Shown here piece after piece: positions 34,186 to 42,851 of a stretch of 64,000 nt of DNA. Each line of letters begins with the position of its first letter. Position 1 is the first letter of the stretch. Source of the stretch: Candidatus Latescibacterota bacterium (lineage in GTDB: Bacteria; Latescibacterota; UBA2968); the NCBI GenBank assembly GCA_022823725.1, contig JAJEHL010000026.1, positions 372,001 to 436,000 of the forward strand. The letters are read 5' to 3'. The translations under genes were made by a program, and so were the position numbers. Under the pieces are notes generated by a model, which was not told where the DNA came from, made no database searches, and was given only the letters and a program-made list of their open reading frames with translations.

Positions 34186-34373
34186 GCCGCCCCCTCTCCA
34201 CTAATCAACCGCGTTAGGATCAGGTCACGAGTCTGGATAAGTTGTTCATTTGACCGATAGAGTTTCTCAATTTGAAGATCAATCGGAATGACCTGCTCCA
34301 TAAATATATCAGCGATCCTGTCATATACCTGCAAAAGCGTAACTCCGTGAAAGTCTTTTTCTAATTGTGACAA
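34182..34373 (-). CDS. Small protein like the HsdS C-terminal helix
   Basis: 63-residue protein: PIDLQIEKLYRSNEQLIQ and TRDLILTRLISGEGAA match the last about 45 residues of type I specificity subunits, the conserved helix that binds HsdM (compare the full HsdS here, ending SRNLLLPRLMNGEISV). It could be a decayed hsdS end. However, it has its own TTG start with AGGAG seven bases upstream and a TTGA overlap with the HNH gene, so it looks translated. It may dock the ABC-3C operon products to the modification complex; that is speculation. Confidence 0.65.
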   Translation of the reverse strand: MSQLEKDFHGVTLLQVYDRIADIFMEQVIPIDLQIEKLYRSNEQLIQTRDLILTRLISGEGAA

Positions 34374-34713
34374 AAAATTGCTCCTGAATCTACGGTATCT
34401 TCTTTAAAGAAGTAATTTTTTTAAAAATAAAAAAGAAAATTCTGCTGAGCAATGCGTGACCTAATGGCTGCAAGACTGCTGCAATGTTAATCCTTCCAAC
34501 TGGATCCCGGATAGCCTCGCCAGAAATAAGGTCTTTGTGCTCATTGAAAAATCTTCCATAGTTCGTTTATCAGGTGTGGACAAGAGACAGTTTGTACTGA
34601 AAACTTCACGGCTGCCATCATATATTGACGCCCAAAAAGTTACTATTTGAGATAAATTGAACAAGAGCTTCTTCAGAGTAAGAGTTAAGATTCCAGATGC
34701 CTTGCCGCCTTGG
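34374..34713. other. 340-bp gap between the RES gene and the HsdS-like fragment
   Basis: AT-rich in its left part. I see a 14-base perfect palindrome CTTCTTTAAAGAAG (34399-34412) just upstream of the small HsdS-like gene. A 60-codon open stretch on the plus strand (about 34462-34650) lacks a start and resembles nothing I recognise. Confidence 0.5.
34399..34412. promoter_or_regulatory. Possible operator of the ABC-3C operon
   Basis: Perfect palindrome CTTCTTTAAAGAAG 26 bases before the TTG start of the first gene, in an AT-rich stretch that could hold a promoter. No regulator gene is adjacent. Confidence 0.4.
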
Positions 34714-35817
34714 TCAGAGCTTTGTCCACTCACCGTCAGTCGATACCTGAGATGGCCCAAAGTGAAAGTTATATTCTACTCGACTCATGATCAGTCTATT
34801 GATGCATTGTACGGAAAGAACTCCTTGCTCTATTGGTCGCCCGAAGATAGCCAAGTTAGGGATACTCTTTGCCTGCTCGTACTTCTGATATTGGGGGATC
34901 TGTCGATGTGAGATACCATACGTGGTCTCGAAAGGCATGACACCAAGTCGGAGAAGGCTAAAGTACGAAGGGTAGATGATTCCGTCGAATCCTGCGATGC
35001 ACGCGGCAGTGGCGATAGCACGGGTAATTTCATACGAGTGCTTTCCCGCCAAGAAAAGCATGTGAATTGCCATATCAAGACTCTCAAATTCTGTCCCCTG
35101 TTCATCCTTTAATAAGGCGGAGAGGTCAAGAAGGCGTAGTGAAGTAGAAGTATTCGGAGTCAGAGTGGCCACATAGAGCTCATCTTCTGCTGTTACGCGA
35201 CACTCGTGTACACAAATCTGTAGATCGGGTGATGCGTATAGCACAGGGAGATCGGACGAATCGAAACGCCCTTTGCCAACAGTAGAATCGGGAGGGCTGT
35301 CGTACTGCAAAGGCTCGGCAGGGTTACTCGGTTTGTTGCGAATTCGATAAAAATGGTAATCTGATCCAATAGTCCTTGTTGGGAAATCGTGCAAAATGCG
35401 ATCAACAACATTCTTTTGGGTGTGCCGATTCTGAAGTTCCTTCAATGGCTCAACCTCGCCAATCATCCACAATCTTGGACCATAAAGAAAGAAGCCTATG
35501 CCGAGAAGACGTTCAAATACTTTAATGTCAGATGCAAGCTCTGGCGATACATCAATAGATGTTTTCTGGTGTTCGTTGAATTGTATCTGTGGCGCAGCTC
35601 CATACTCGCAACTATGCAGTGAACCCCAGACAAAGAAACGATGCGCTAATGCTATGAGAGCATCGTTGGTAAGTTTTCTACTGTCTGTTGTACCACAGTT
35701 TGGGCACGCACTTGTTTCTTCCAGTCCAATTTGCTCGGCATTCAGGCGCAGACCATGATCAGCGAAGCAGGCAGAGCAAGCAATTGGTGGAGAAGTCGAT
35801 TTTTGTGTTATTTCCAT
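34714..35817 (-). CDS. RES-domain NAD+ phosphorylase-like toxin with N-terminal zinc ribbon
   Basis: 367-residue protein. The N-terminus holds a zinc-ribbon-like part (Cys14/Cys17 in ACSACF, Cys38/Cys41 in ACPNCG) and a helical HEPN/RES-type N-domain. The C-terminal RES domain shows its namesake residues: Arg in HFYRIRNKPS, Glu in LQICVHECRV and Ser in GIIYPSYFS. Related toxins degrade NAD+ and arrest growth. The usual partner, an Xre-type antitoxin, is not adjacent, so it may be controlled within the island (VapC gene 42 bp upstream on the same strand) or triggered by infection. Confidence 0.8.
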   Translation of the reverse strand: MEITQKSTSPPIACSACFADHGLRLNAEQIGLEETSACPNCGTTDSRKLTNDALIALAHRFFVWGSLHSCEYGAAPQIQFNEHQKTSIDVSPELASDIKVFERLLGIGFFLYGPRLWMIGEVEPLKELQNRHTQKNVVDRILHDFPTRTIGSDYHFYRIRNKPSNPAEPLQYDSPPDSTVGKGRFDSSDLPVLYASPDLQICVHECRVTAEDELYVATLTPNTSTSLRLLDLSALLKDEQGTEFESLDMAIHMLFLAGKHSYEITRAIATAACIAGFDGIIYPSYFSLLRLGVMPFETTYGISHRQIPQYQKYEQAKSIPNLAIFGRPIEQGVLSVQCINRLIMSRVEYNFHFGPSQVSTDGEWTKL

Positions 35818-35859
35818 TATTCAATAGCGACAAGAGACTATGCGGCTTGAAGTTCGCCC

Positions 35860-36249
35860 TTAAATTTGGTAAGCGAGATTTAGTTCAGTAGCCACATCCA
35901 TAAGCGGTCCATCAAGTGACCAGAGTTCGGTTGATCGAGTCAATTCTGTGGCGGCTAATAAATGAGAATCAATATAACCAATACCACGCCCCATCAGTTG
36001 TTTTTGCTCAATGAAGGAAAGTACGTGGTCATCAGTAGCAACCGATGCTTTGGGCAAGTTCTTGAGGTCTGTCAAAACCGTTTTGCGCTCCTTCAAATTG
36101 CCGCAGGCGAGTTCCCCAATGACCATAGGATGCGCCAGTACCAGGTTTTGATTTAACAGAGTAACCAAATGATCGCTGAATTGTTTATTAAAGTTTCGGT
36201 CTTTGGGATTGAGATGATTAATCCAGATTGGGGTATCAGCTAAAATCAT
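35860..36249 (-). CDS. vapC: VapC-type PIN-domain ribonuclease toxin
   Basis: 129-residue PIN nuclease. Likely metal-binding acids: Asp5 (MILADTPIWI), Glu46 (VIGELACGN), Asp94 (GIGYIDSHLLAA) and Asp113 (WSLDGP). All four are kept, so it should be active. A normal vapB gene is missing; the preceding gene, which overlaps it by ATGA, is a 1085-residue protein whose last 30 residues look like a VapB tail. The toxin would then be neutralised by that tail. Confidence 0.88.
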   Translation of the reverse strand: MILADTPIWINHLNPKDRNFNKQFSDHLVTLLNQNLVLAHPMVIGELACGNLKERKTVLTDLKNLPKASVATDDHVLSFIEQKQLMGRGIGYIDSHLLAATELTRSTELWSLDGPLMDVATELNLAYQI

Positions 36250-39200
36250 TCGGGACCACTCCGACGGCGCGGGACAGATTGTAGTTGTGGCTCGCTTCCG
36301 CCGAGATTTGCCAACCGTCGGGCACTTTCGCGTTCAATATACTCAGCATCGTATATTTCCGCTTCTCGTTCATATCCGTCTACTAATTTCCGAAGTGTAA
36401 CAGCAAAGCGGTGATAGTCCGCATTTTCAACGTCTTCGGCTTTTTGTTTGTATTTCTCGGCTCGCTCTCGCTCTGGTTCTCCCGTTGGGCCAAATGAGCG
36501 TCCTTGAGAGTTGTAAATTCCAATCCGGAAACCGTCTCGCATTTTCTTCGCGTCCTTCGCATTGAGCGCGGATGCGACTGTTCGATGTATCCACAACCCT
36601 TTAGGATCGGGTGGCGCGTGAGTGAGAACTTTGCCTATATGCAGAAGAGCGACTTCAAGATGTCCGGATTCATCACACGCTTCTTTTGTTCTGTTAAGCC
36701 ACTCCGTAAATTGTTCTGGTAAAAATTGACCGTCCGATTGTGTACCTGGAGGAGCCTTCCATTTATCAAGAAGTTTGTATGCGTTTTCAGCAATGGCTTT
36801 CTCCTGTTCGCTAAATTCTTTTGCGGGTTCCGTTTCCTTTTTTGAACGATAGATATGGCGTATCACTTTGCAGAAAAAATTCGGGTCAGAAGCCAAGCCG
36901 TTTTCCAATGCTTTCGGTGATGCGTCACGATGATAATATCCATTCAGCAAATTCAGGTAAGTCCATTCAATTTGACAAAGATCATCAGGGTCGGTGTCGG
37001 GGTCGTCCTGTAAAGCCTTTATGATTTCAATGATGTTATGTGCATCCATTTCCTGGGGAGATTCTGGAGAAGAAATGGCATCCATAAGAGCTTTTACACT
37101 TCGGGTTTTGTCCAATGGCTGATTACTATGTGTCATTTTACTCAAACAGGCGATAGCAGCATGGGGTCTGTCATACGCAATCAATTTGTCAATGGCAAAG
37201 CCGAGGTCGCTATCTGTTTGGTAGGGATTTGCACTGGTTTTGGTCCAGTATTCCTTTTCGGACTTGCCGAGCCATGTTGTCACTCGGCCCCAAGATTCTT
37301 CAGTAAAGGGCAAGTAGGATAGGAACTGACCTATTTGTGCGACTGACCAGTTTGAGGTGTTAAAGCCATCAACCCATTCCCATCCGTTGACGTCTTGGCG
37401 ACAACTGACATAAGCACTTGTAAATAGCGCGAGTTTGGTTTTCTCTGTTTCCAGCAATGCAGGAAGGATGCGTTTGTCGGTTTCTGCCTGGGCAATAATA
37501 CCCAAAGATTGACCAACAAACCAGGGTGCCTCAACGCTTTCAGCGAATTTAAGTATCATATCCATCCCACCAACCATAATTTCTTTTATCGCTTGCTGGC
37601 GACGTTGTTCGAGTTTTTGACGGTGTTGTTCGAGTTTTTGCTCTTGCTGCGGGTCTCCCCAAGTTCCTTCATAGAGAGCCAAATCATTGTGGCTAAACAG
37701 TATGCGATGAAGATTAAATGGATTTTGAGGAGCGAGTTTTTCGGCAACATCCTTAATCTTAGAAACGCGCTCGTGTATCGCAGTCAACTCTGTTAATTTG
37801 GTCCAAAGTCTTAGACGGTGGTCCTCAGGTTTCCCACATATCTCTTCCGATGACAGGTGATCAAGGAGTTTGTCAATAGAAGGCTCTGATAAGTTATTGA
37901 GGTTGCCTACCAACTCGGTTAATTTATCAATGTCATCGCTTGCCATCGAAACCGCCATTTCAGCATAAGAGTCAACTTGCTCCTGATATTCCTCTTCAGA
38001 CACACGCACGCTCCCATTATCAGGAACGGTATCCCGCCATACAGGTTTGCGAGTTTCAAGGGACATCTGATGCTGATTTGGCAAAAGGCTGATCAATAGG
38101 TTCCATGCCACATCCGGGACCTCATTTATCAGCCTTTTTACGGCAACTTCCCGCTTCTCTATTTTCCGCTTCTCTATGGGGGCGATATTCTGCGGATGAC
38201 AGGGGAGAATAATTTCTGCCAGTGAATTGGCGGGACGGTTCAAAGAATGCCCTCCAGGATCACGCGCCGCCAGATTACCGAGAATTACGCACACGCGGAC
38301 GAGATGATCAGCATCCCAGGCAAGGGTTTCCAATGCCCAGAGTAGGCCAGTCATATAATTGTTGCCAGTGACAGGATCACCTTCCTGAGAGAAAAGCTCC
38401 TCAACTGGGCAAGGAGATTGGTCCAACGCATTTTCTACCGCGTCCAAAAATTCATTCGGAGCGGCTTCTGCCAGTACAGGGAGATGATCATTAAGACTAC
38501 CCCACAATACCCAATCCGCATTCTCGAAAATTTCTCGAACAGCAAGATCGGCAGTATCTTTTGGCTTATGTAGTGAACAGTACGTCAAAGCATCGGGATT
38601 GGTGCCGAGAAGTGCCAGCGTTTCAGCCAGTCCTTTCCGAAAACCGCTTGAGTATTTTGGTATCTTGCGATAGATATTGGCGGCAAAGCGTTTATCAGGA
38701 GGTAAGTCAAACTGAGGATCGCGCTCAGACAATACAGTGACTGCACACTGTTTCAGGACTTCCAGCGTGTCATCAAAAATACGTCCGCCTAATGCCTGCC
38801 ACATTCCTTTTCGATCAATGACCTGCCATCTTCCATTCATAAATGTCACAGGGCTTATAGCTTGTTGTAACATCTCCCTCAGTTTGGGAATCCACTTTGC
38901 GTAATCTTCACCATTGGTAAATTGACACACAATTTGTAGATCAGCTTCGTTTAGCTCATTCCACGCACCAAGAAGGTTGGCAATCGCCAGTTCAGAAGCG
39001 TATTCGTGTTGATTCCAGTCTGAATTGGTTTGATGCTCGTCAGAAGACTGCAACCGCATCGTCTCAATTTCTCTCAAACTGAGCGCACCGAGGGACTCAC
39101 CATTGCGTCCATACCAATGTCCTTTCCAGGCAGTTGGAATGCCTTGCAGGGCAGGCGGAATTTTGAATATTACAACGCGGCCACTTGGGTGTTCGAGCAC

Positions 39201-39503
39201 ATAAATGTCATCGAATGTGAGGTTGCCGGTTGTATGATTGGCAATTTCCTGTTTCAAGCTGTCAAGATCCGCTGGATTTTCGCGGAACTGACTGCCGCAA
39301 ACCGAACGATCATCTTTTACACCGAATATCAACCAGCCACACGCTTGCTTGTTCAAGTTGGCTTCATTGGATAGTGCAGAGAAATACTTGCCTAACTTAT
39401 TGAAGTCATACTGATTTTTAGCTTCCTTGAACTCGAGCCATTCAGTCTCGTGCGGAAGTTCACACAGACGGTCGAGCAACTGACGAAGTTCAGATTTGTT
39501 CAT
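36246..39503 (-). CDS. Large AlbA_2-domain protein ending in a VapB-like tail
   Basis: 1085-residue protein. Residues 1-150 form a Schlafen-type AlbA_2 domain (ETEWLEFKEAKNQYDF, ACGWLIFGVKDDRSVCG, GRVVIFKIPPALQG). The remaining 900 residues are mostly helical, repeat-like and unrecognised, without an obvious Walker motif; HEAT/TPR-like packing is plausible. Residues 1056-1085 (IERESARRLANLGGSEP, then VPRRRSGPE) match the C-terminal toxin-binding tail of VapB antitoxins, followed at once by vapC. Its ATG overlaps the hsdS stop by four bases, so it is expressed with the restriction system. Likely a phage-defence factor, by context. Confidence 0.75.
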   Translation of the reverse strand: MNKSELRQLLDRLCELPHETEWLEFKEAKNQYDFNKLGKYFSALSNEANLNKQACGWLIFGVKDDRSVCGSQFRENPADLDSLKQEIANHTTGNLTFDDIYVLEHPSGRVVIFKIPPALQGIPTAWKGHWYGRNGESLGALSLREIETMRLQSSDEHQTNSDWNQHEYASELAIANLLGAWNELNEADLQIVCQFTNGEDYAKWIPKLREMLQQAISPVTFMNGRWQVIDRKGMWQALGGRIFDDTLEVLKQCAVTVLSERDPQFDLPPDKRFAANIYRKIPKYSSGFRKGLAETLALLGTNPDALTYCSLHKPKDTADLAVREIFENADWVLWGSLNDHLPVLAEAAPNEFLDAVENALDQSPCPVEELFSQEGDPVTGNNYMTGLLWALETLAWDADHLVRVCVILGNLAARDPGGHSLNRPANSLAEIILPCHPQNIAPIEKRKIEKREVAVKRLINEVPDVAWNLLISLLPNQHQMSLETRKPVWRDTVPDNGSVRVSEEEYQEQVDSYAEMAVSMASDDIDKLTELVGNLNNLSEPSIDKLLDHLSSEEICGKPEDHRLRLWTKLTELTAIHERVSKIKDVAEKLAPQNPFNLHRILFSHNDLALYEGTWGDPQQEQKLEQHRQKLEQRRQQAIKEIMVGGMDMILKFAESVEAPWFVGQSLGIIAQAETDKRILPALLETEKTKLALFTSAYVSCRQDVNGWEWVDGFNTSNWSVAQIGQFLSYLPFTEESWGRVTTWLGKSEKEYWTKTSANPYQTDSDLGFAIDKLIAYDRPHAAIACLSKMTHSNQPLDKTRSVKALMDAISSPESPQEMDAHNIIEIIKALQDDPDTDPDDLCQIEWTYLNLLNGYYHRDASPKALENGLASDPNFFCKVIRHIYRSKKETEPAKEFSEQEKAIAENAYKLLDKWKAPPGTQSDGQFLPEQFTEWLNRTKEACDESGHLEVALLHIGKVLTHAPPDPKGLWIHRTVASALNAKDAKKMRDGFRIGIYNSQGRSFGPTGEPERERAEKYKQKAEDVENADYHRFAVTLRKLVDGYEREAEIYDAEYIERESARRLANLGGSEPQLQSVPRRRSGPE

Positions 39504-40696
39504 ACTGAAATCTCCCCATTCATCAACCGCGGAAGGAGCAGGTTTCGGGAATGTGCGAGCTTTCGGTTATGCAACGCCAGAGTTCGCAGTTGATTACAAA
39601 TTGGATTCATTGTTTCGTTAAAAAAGTCCAAAAGTGACATGGAAGGAACTTTGAACTCCGACTTCAAGAGAAATTTCCAATCGGCTCGTGGCATCTTTGA
39701 GCCTTCACGAACCGTCTTCGATGCCAAAGCTACGAACTCATTACTTGCGAGCAGCGATAAAACGTAGAAATACAGACGATCTTCGGCTGGACGAATCACT
39801 ATGGCATCTGACGACGTAATGCCGTCCACAAGGGTAAAACCGACCTTATGAAAATAAGGTCGAATTTTTCCGAACAGAATATCGCCCTTTGAAAATCTGA
39901 ATTTGTTGCTGTCAACTTCAGCGGCCTTTCCCCAACTGTCCAATGTAATCGAATGCCTTGGGATATGCTCAAGGCCAATATATGGAACATCAGGGGACAG
40001 AGCTTTTGGATGGATTGATTTGCGGATATCTGTGCAAAGAGCTGATAGCGGCTTCGTCACCCACTCTTCCGGTACGCCATCGGTTATGGTGACGTGTTCA
40101 TGCTTGGGGAAGCGGAGGCGGACGAACCACTCCTTGTAGAGTAGCTGCGCCGACTGTTCCAGCAATTGAATCCGTCGCCGGTTGTTTTCGATCAGGTCGT
40201 CGTAGGTGGAGAGGATGGAAGCGATACGGATTTGAACATGTCTTTCGGGAATAGGTAGCTTAAATGACGAAAGAGTCTTTGCATTTGCGTTTGGTTGAGC
40301 CGAGCCGCTTATGTGCGAGAGAACGAAGCGTTTATAGACATCTGATTCGACAACCCGGCCAACATAGCCAGGGTCTGCCTTATCAGGGTCAACACGAACT
40401 CTCACAAGATATGACGCAAACACAGATGTTTCATCATTATTTCGAATTAGCTTGGCATATCCCACTGTTGCTCCGGTACGGGCTATAACGAGATCACCCG
40501 GCGCAAGAGAGAATTTGACGAAGTTTTTTTCATCAATCTCGCAATACGGAACGGTGTTCCAGTCAATCTGAGGCGGTACGATATCTGTGATGCGGAGAAA
40601 CTTTGGCCCGATTTCTGTGTCAGACGCTGAGGCAGTGTATCCGTATCGAACTGATTCGGCAATATCCGCAAGAGACATCAGAGGCGCATTTCTCAT
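39500..40696 (-). CDS. hsdS: Type I restriction system specificity subunit
   Basis: 398-residue HsdS, which sets the DNA target. It has two target-recognition domains (about residues 5-150 and 205-350), a central conserved helix (IRIASILSTYDDLIENNRRR, QLLYKEWFVRLRFP) and a C-terminal conserved helix (LHNRKLAHSRNLLLPRLMNG). Length is normal for the family. AGGAG lies upstream of the ATG at 40696. The stop overlaps the following AlbA_2 gene by ATGA. hsdM is 2.5 kb upstream, separated by two unrelated genes. Confidence 0.94.
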   Translation of the reverse strand: MRNAPLMSLADIAESVRYGYTASASDTEIGPKFLRITDIVPPQIDWNTVPYCEIDEKNFVKFSLAPGDLVIARTGATVGYAKLIRNNDETSVFASYLVRVRVDPDKADPGYVGRVVESDVYKRFVLSHISGSAQPNANAKTLSSFKLPIPERHVQIRIASILSTYDDLIENNRRRIQLLEQSAQLLYKEWFVRLRFPKHEHVTITDGVPEEWVTKPLSALCTDIRKSIHPKALSPDVPYIGLEHIPRHSITLDSWGKAAEVDSNKFRFSKGDILFGKIRPYFHKVGFTLVDGITSSDAIVIRPAEDRLYFYVLSLLASNEFVALASKTVREGSKMPRADWKFLLKSEFKVPSMSLLDFFNETMNPICNQLRTLALHNRKLAHSRNLLLPRLMNGEISV

Positions 40697-40828
40697 ATTC
40701 CCAACTCCTAAAAATCTCTCTTAATCGTCACCGATTAGGCTTTGTTACACGGATGACTAACCGGCGGCTTCGATTTTACAGATTCACTGAATTGAAGGGT
40801 TCTTCTATATCCATTTTTCGCTGTGGTT

Positions 40829-41896
40829 CTATTTAAAATAGGTCGTATAGCGCCTCGATACCCATCCAACAAACTCCTCTCCTTCAATTTCGACTTTTAC
40901 AAATATCCAGGAGCGGTTCGATTTATCCAGGACCTCTAAAAGCTGTCCCAGTGGCAGCGTAGTAATAATGTCAGATTTCATACTTGGATCTTTTCTGAGA
41001 TGAACATCTGCGCCAGTTACGACACGATAACCTTTCAATAGATTCTTATTTATTCCAGGGATTGGTTTTCTTGTGTAAGATTTAATTTCTGCTGGAGTTT
41101 CCTTTTCTTGCAAACTTATTTGTACTTTTTGAGCCTGTTGCCACATAATGCCAGTTAACAAACCAAGAATAATTGGAAGAAAATATTTGTGGTAGATATA
41201 CGAAAGCAATAACTGTGCTCTCTTTGAAAGACTGTTGTAATCGCTATTTTCTGCAAGTTCTTTCTGTATTTCTGCCTGAATACTCTGGTCGATATCTTGA
41301 TCTTCTGGAAGATCAAACTGGTCTATTCCAAGCGAATCTAATTCACTAAAAACGCTTTCTCTCACGACTGAATTGAATGGTAAATTTGAAAATTCCCGCA
41401 TAGCCTGCATCACCGGAGACTCATGGATAGCCGATAAAGCAGGATTTAAAAATTCATTCATCCTTGCTGTTTCTTGGACAGTGAATAAAAAGGGCTTTAA
41501 CGCGTTCTCTACCCTTGCTGTAGATTCTTGAATCGCCGATATAGCAGGATTTATCATTTGATTCATTCTGTCTATTTCTTGGAGGGTAGCCGATATAGCA
41601 GGGTTTACCATTTGATTTATTCTGTCTATTTCTTGGAGGGTAGCCGATATAGCAGGATTTACCATTTGATTTATTCTGTCTATTTCTTGGAGGGTAGCCG
41701 ATATAGCAGGGTTTACCATTTGATTTATTCTGTCTATTTCTTGGAGGGTAGCCGATATAGCAGGGTTTACCATTTGATTTATTCTGTCTATTTCTTCGTA
41801 GGCGGCCGGTATAGCGGGATTTACCATTTGATTCATTCTGTCTATTTCTTGGAGGGTAGCCAATACAGAAGGACTTAAAAATTCATTGCCTGACAT
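40829..41896 (-). CDS. Membrane SH3-domain protein with 18-residue tandem repeats
   Basis: 355-residue protein of unknown function. Residues about 10-120 consist of six near-identical 18-residue repeats (consensus ATLQEIDRINQMVNPAIS), then two or three degenerate ones. A middle acidic segment (DQFDLPEDQDIDQS) is followed by a membrane helix (FLPIILGLLTGIMW) near residue 240. A C-terminal bacterial SH3 domain follows (YRVVTGADVHLRKDPSMKSD, LEVLDKSNRSWIFVKV). The repeat DNA is nearly identical, implying recent expansion. It sits between hsdS and a zeta-type toxin on the same strand. The repeat helices could oligomerise or bind phage proteins at the membrane; this is inference. Confidence 0.7.
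   Translation of the reverse strand: MSGNEFLSPSVLATLQEIDRMNQMVNPAIPAAYEEIDRINQMVNPAISATLQEIDRINQMVNPAISATLQEIDRINQMVNPAISATLQEIDRINQMVNPAISATLQEIDRMNQMINPAISAIQESTARVENALKPFLFTVQETARMNEFLNPALSAIHESPVMQAMREFSNLPFNSVVRESVFSELDSLGIDQFDLPEDQDIDQSIQAEIQKELAENSDYNSLSKRAQLLLSYIYHKYFLPIILGLLTGIMWQQAQKVQISLQEKETPAEIKSYTRKPIPGINKNLLKGYRVVTGADVHLRKDPSMKSDIITTLPLGQLLEVLDKSNRSWIFVKVEIEGEEFVGWVSRRYTTYFK
41545..41880. repeat. 54-bp tandem repeats inside a gene
   Basis: Period exactly 54 bp: units start at 41576, 41630, 41684 and 41738 with only one or two differences, then diverged units at 41792 and 41846. The multiple of three means copy-number change keeps frame. Confidence 0.9.
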
Positions 41897-42039
41897 GACG
41901 ATTCCTTTGGAGAAGTTATTGAATACAAATAGAAGAATCTAAAAAAAACACTCTCATTGCGCGGGACTTGACCAGTGCATATTGTGTGAGTAAAGACTCC
42001 CTTCGCATTCAGTTTCATGGTTGTTGCTCGTTATGAATA

Positions 42040-42073
42040 AATGTAGCGAATCATGCGAAATTGTGCCACCTTT
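42040..42073. repeat. Dispersed 34-nt intergenic repeat, copy 1
   Basis: Begins AATGTAG and contains GAATCATGCGAAAT and GCCACCTTT; 30 of 34 bases match 52896-52929. Both copies flank toxin-like genes (zeta, Fic) at island positions. Confidence 0.7.
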
Positions 42074-42103
42074 GCACATTGAGATGGGTAGATATACTCT
42101 ACC

Positions 42104-42760
42104 TTAAATGTCGTTGTACATCTCTGGGTCCGGGTCAATTTCCACGACTTTGCCATCGCGCATGACCACAACTTTAGTGCCGGTCTGGTGCGCGATTTTG
42201 TGTGCGCGTTTGGCGGCTCGTATAAGCGCGGCTGTCACGCCTTCTTCATTTGTTAGCTCTTTTTGCGTGGGCATCGTGCCGCTGTTATTATGCCAAAACC
42301 AATCGTCAACGCAATGTCTGTAAATGTTCTGAAAGTTCCGCAAGCCCGCGTTGAAACGACGGCGTATAACGGCTTCTGGAACATCATGCCCGCCCTGACT
42401 TACACGCGATTTTACGCGCGTGATCGCTTCTTCTGGTGTTGCAAGAGACAGAAATATGAGCTTTACTGTGTAACCATCAGCACGCCATTGGCGGATCCTT
42501 CTCATATAACCCCGACCAGATAGCGTTGTTTCAATGGCGAAGTTCCTGCCTGCACGGGCGTGGTTGTCAATTTCTTCCAGCATCAGCCGCCCGGCGCGAA
42601 TGGCCGCGTCAGCAGGGCGAAAGGGAGATAGCCCCGCTGCTATCAGGTCGGCATTGACGAAAATAGGGCAATCCGCTTCGTTGGGCAAATACTCCCGCCC
42701 AAAGGTTGTTTTGCCCGCTCCGTTTGGTCCCGCGATGATAATGATTTTCTTAGTCTTCAT
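42104..42760 (-). CDS. Zeta-toxin-like P-loop kinase
   Basis: 218-residue P-loop protein: Walker A GPNGAGKTT at 11-19, then FVNADLIAAGLSPF (substrate-side Asp38), AIETTLSGRGYMRRI and LIFLSLATPEEAITRV. This matches the zeta-type family, which phosphorylates UDP-sugars, or related small kinases of toxin modules. A short open frame encoding only 33 residues overlaps its start and could be the remains of the antitoxin. It ends in a segment reading TKVVVMRDGKVVEIDPDP, common in chromosomal zeta-like genes. Confidence 0.82.
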   Translation of the reverse strand: MKTKKIIIIAGPNGAGKTTFGREYLPNEADCPIFVNADLIAAGLSPFRPADAAIRAGRLMLEEIDNHARAGRNFAIETTLSGRGYMRRIRQWRADGYTVKLIFLSLATPEEAITRVKSRVSQGGHDVPEAVIRRRFNAGLRNFQNIYRHCVDDWFWHNNSGTMPTQKELTNEEGVTAALIRAAKRAHKIAHQTGTKVVVMRDGKVVEIDPDPEMYNDI

Positions 42761-42851
42761 GCATCTCCCCGGTGCCCTTTAGCTCTTGCTCTATCTCTCC
42801 AACGGTTAGCAGCGATTCGATCAATGGAAATTGTGCAGCAAGTTGCTGCAC
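42750..42851 (-). pseudogene. Short antitoxin-like frame before the zeta-like gene
   Basis: From a GTG at 42851 the minus strand encodes 33 residues including QLAAQFPLIESLLTVGEIEQ, with its stop overlapping the zeta-like start. A stop codon lies just upstream in frame. The length and position suggest the C-terminal remnant of a longer antitoxin cut off by repeat DNA; it might still be made. Confidence 0.45.

Noticed and set aside
34461-34760. 99-codon minus-strand open frame between RES and the HsdS-like gene
   Set aside because: It overlaps the RES 3' end, has no ribosome site and resembles nothing known.
41545-41880. Regular 54-bp repeats considered as a CRISPR array
   Set aside because: There are no unique spacers; the units are contiguous and encode in-frame 18-residue protein repeats.
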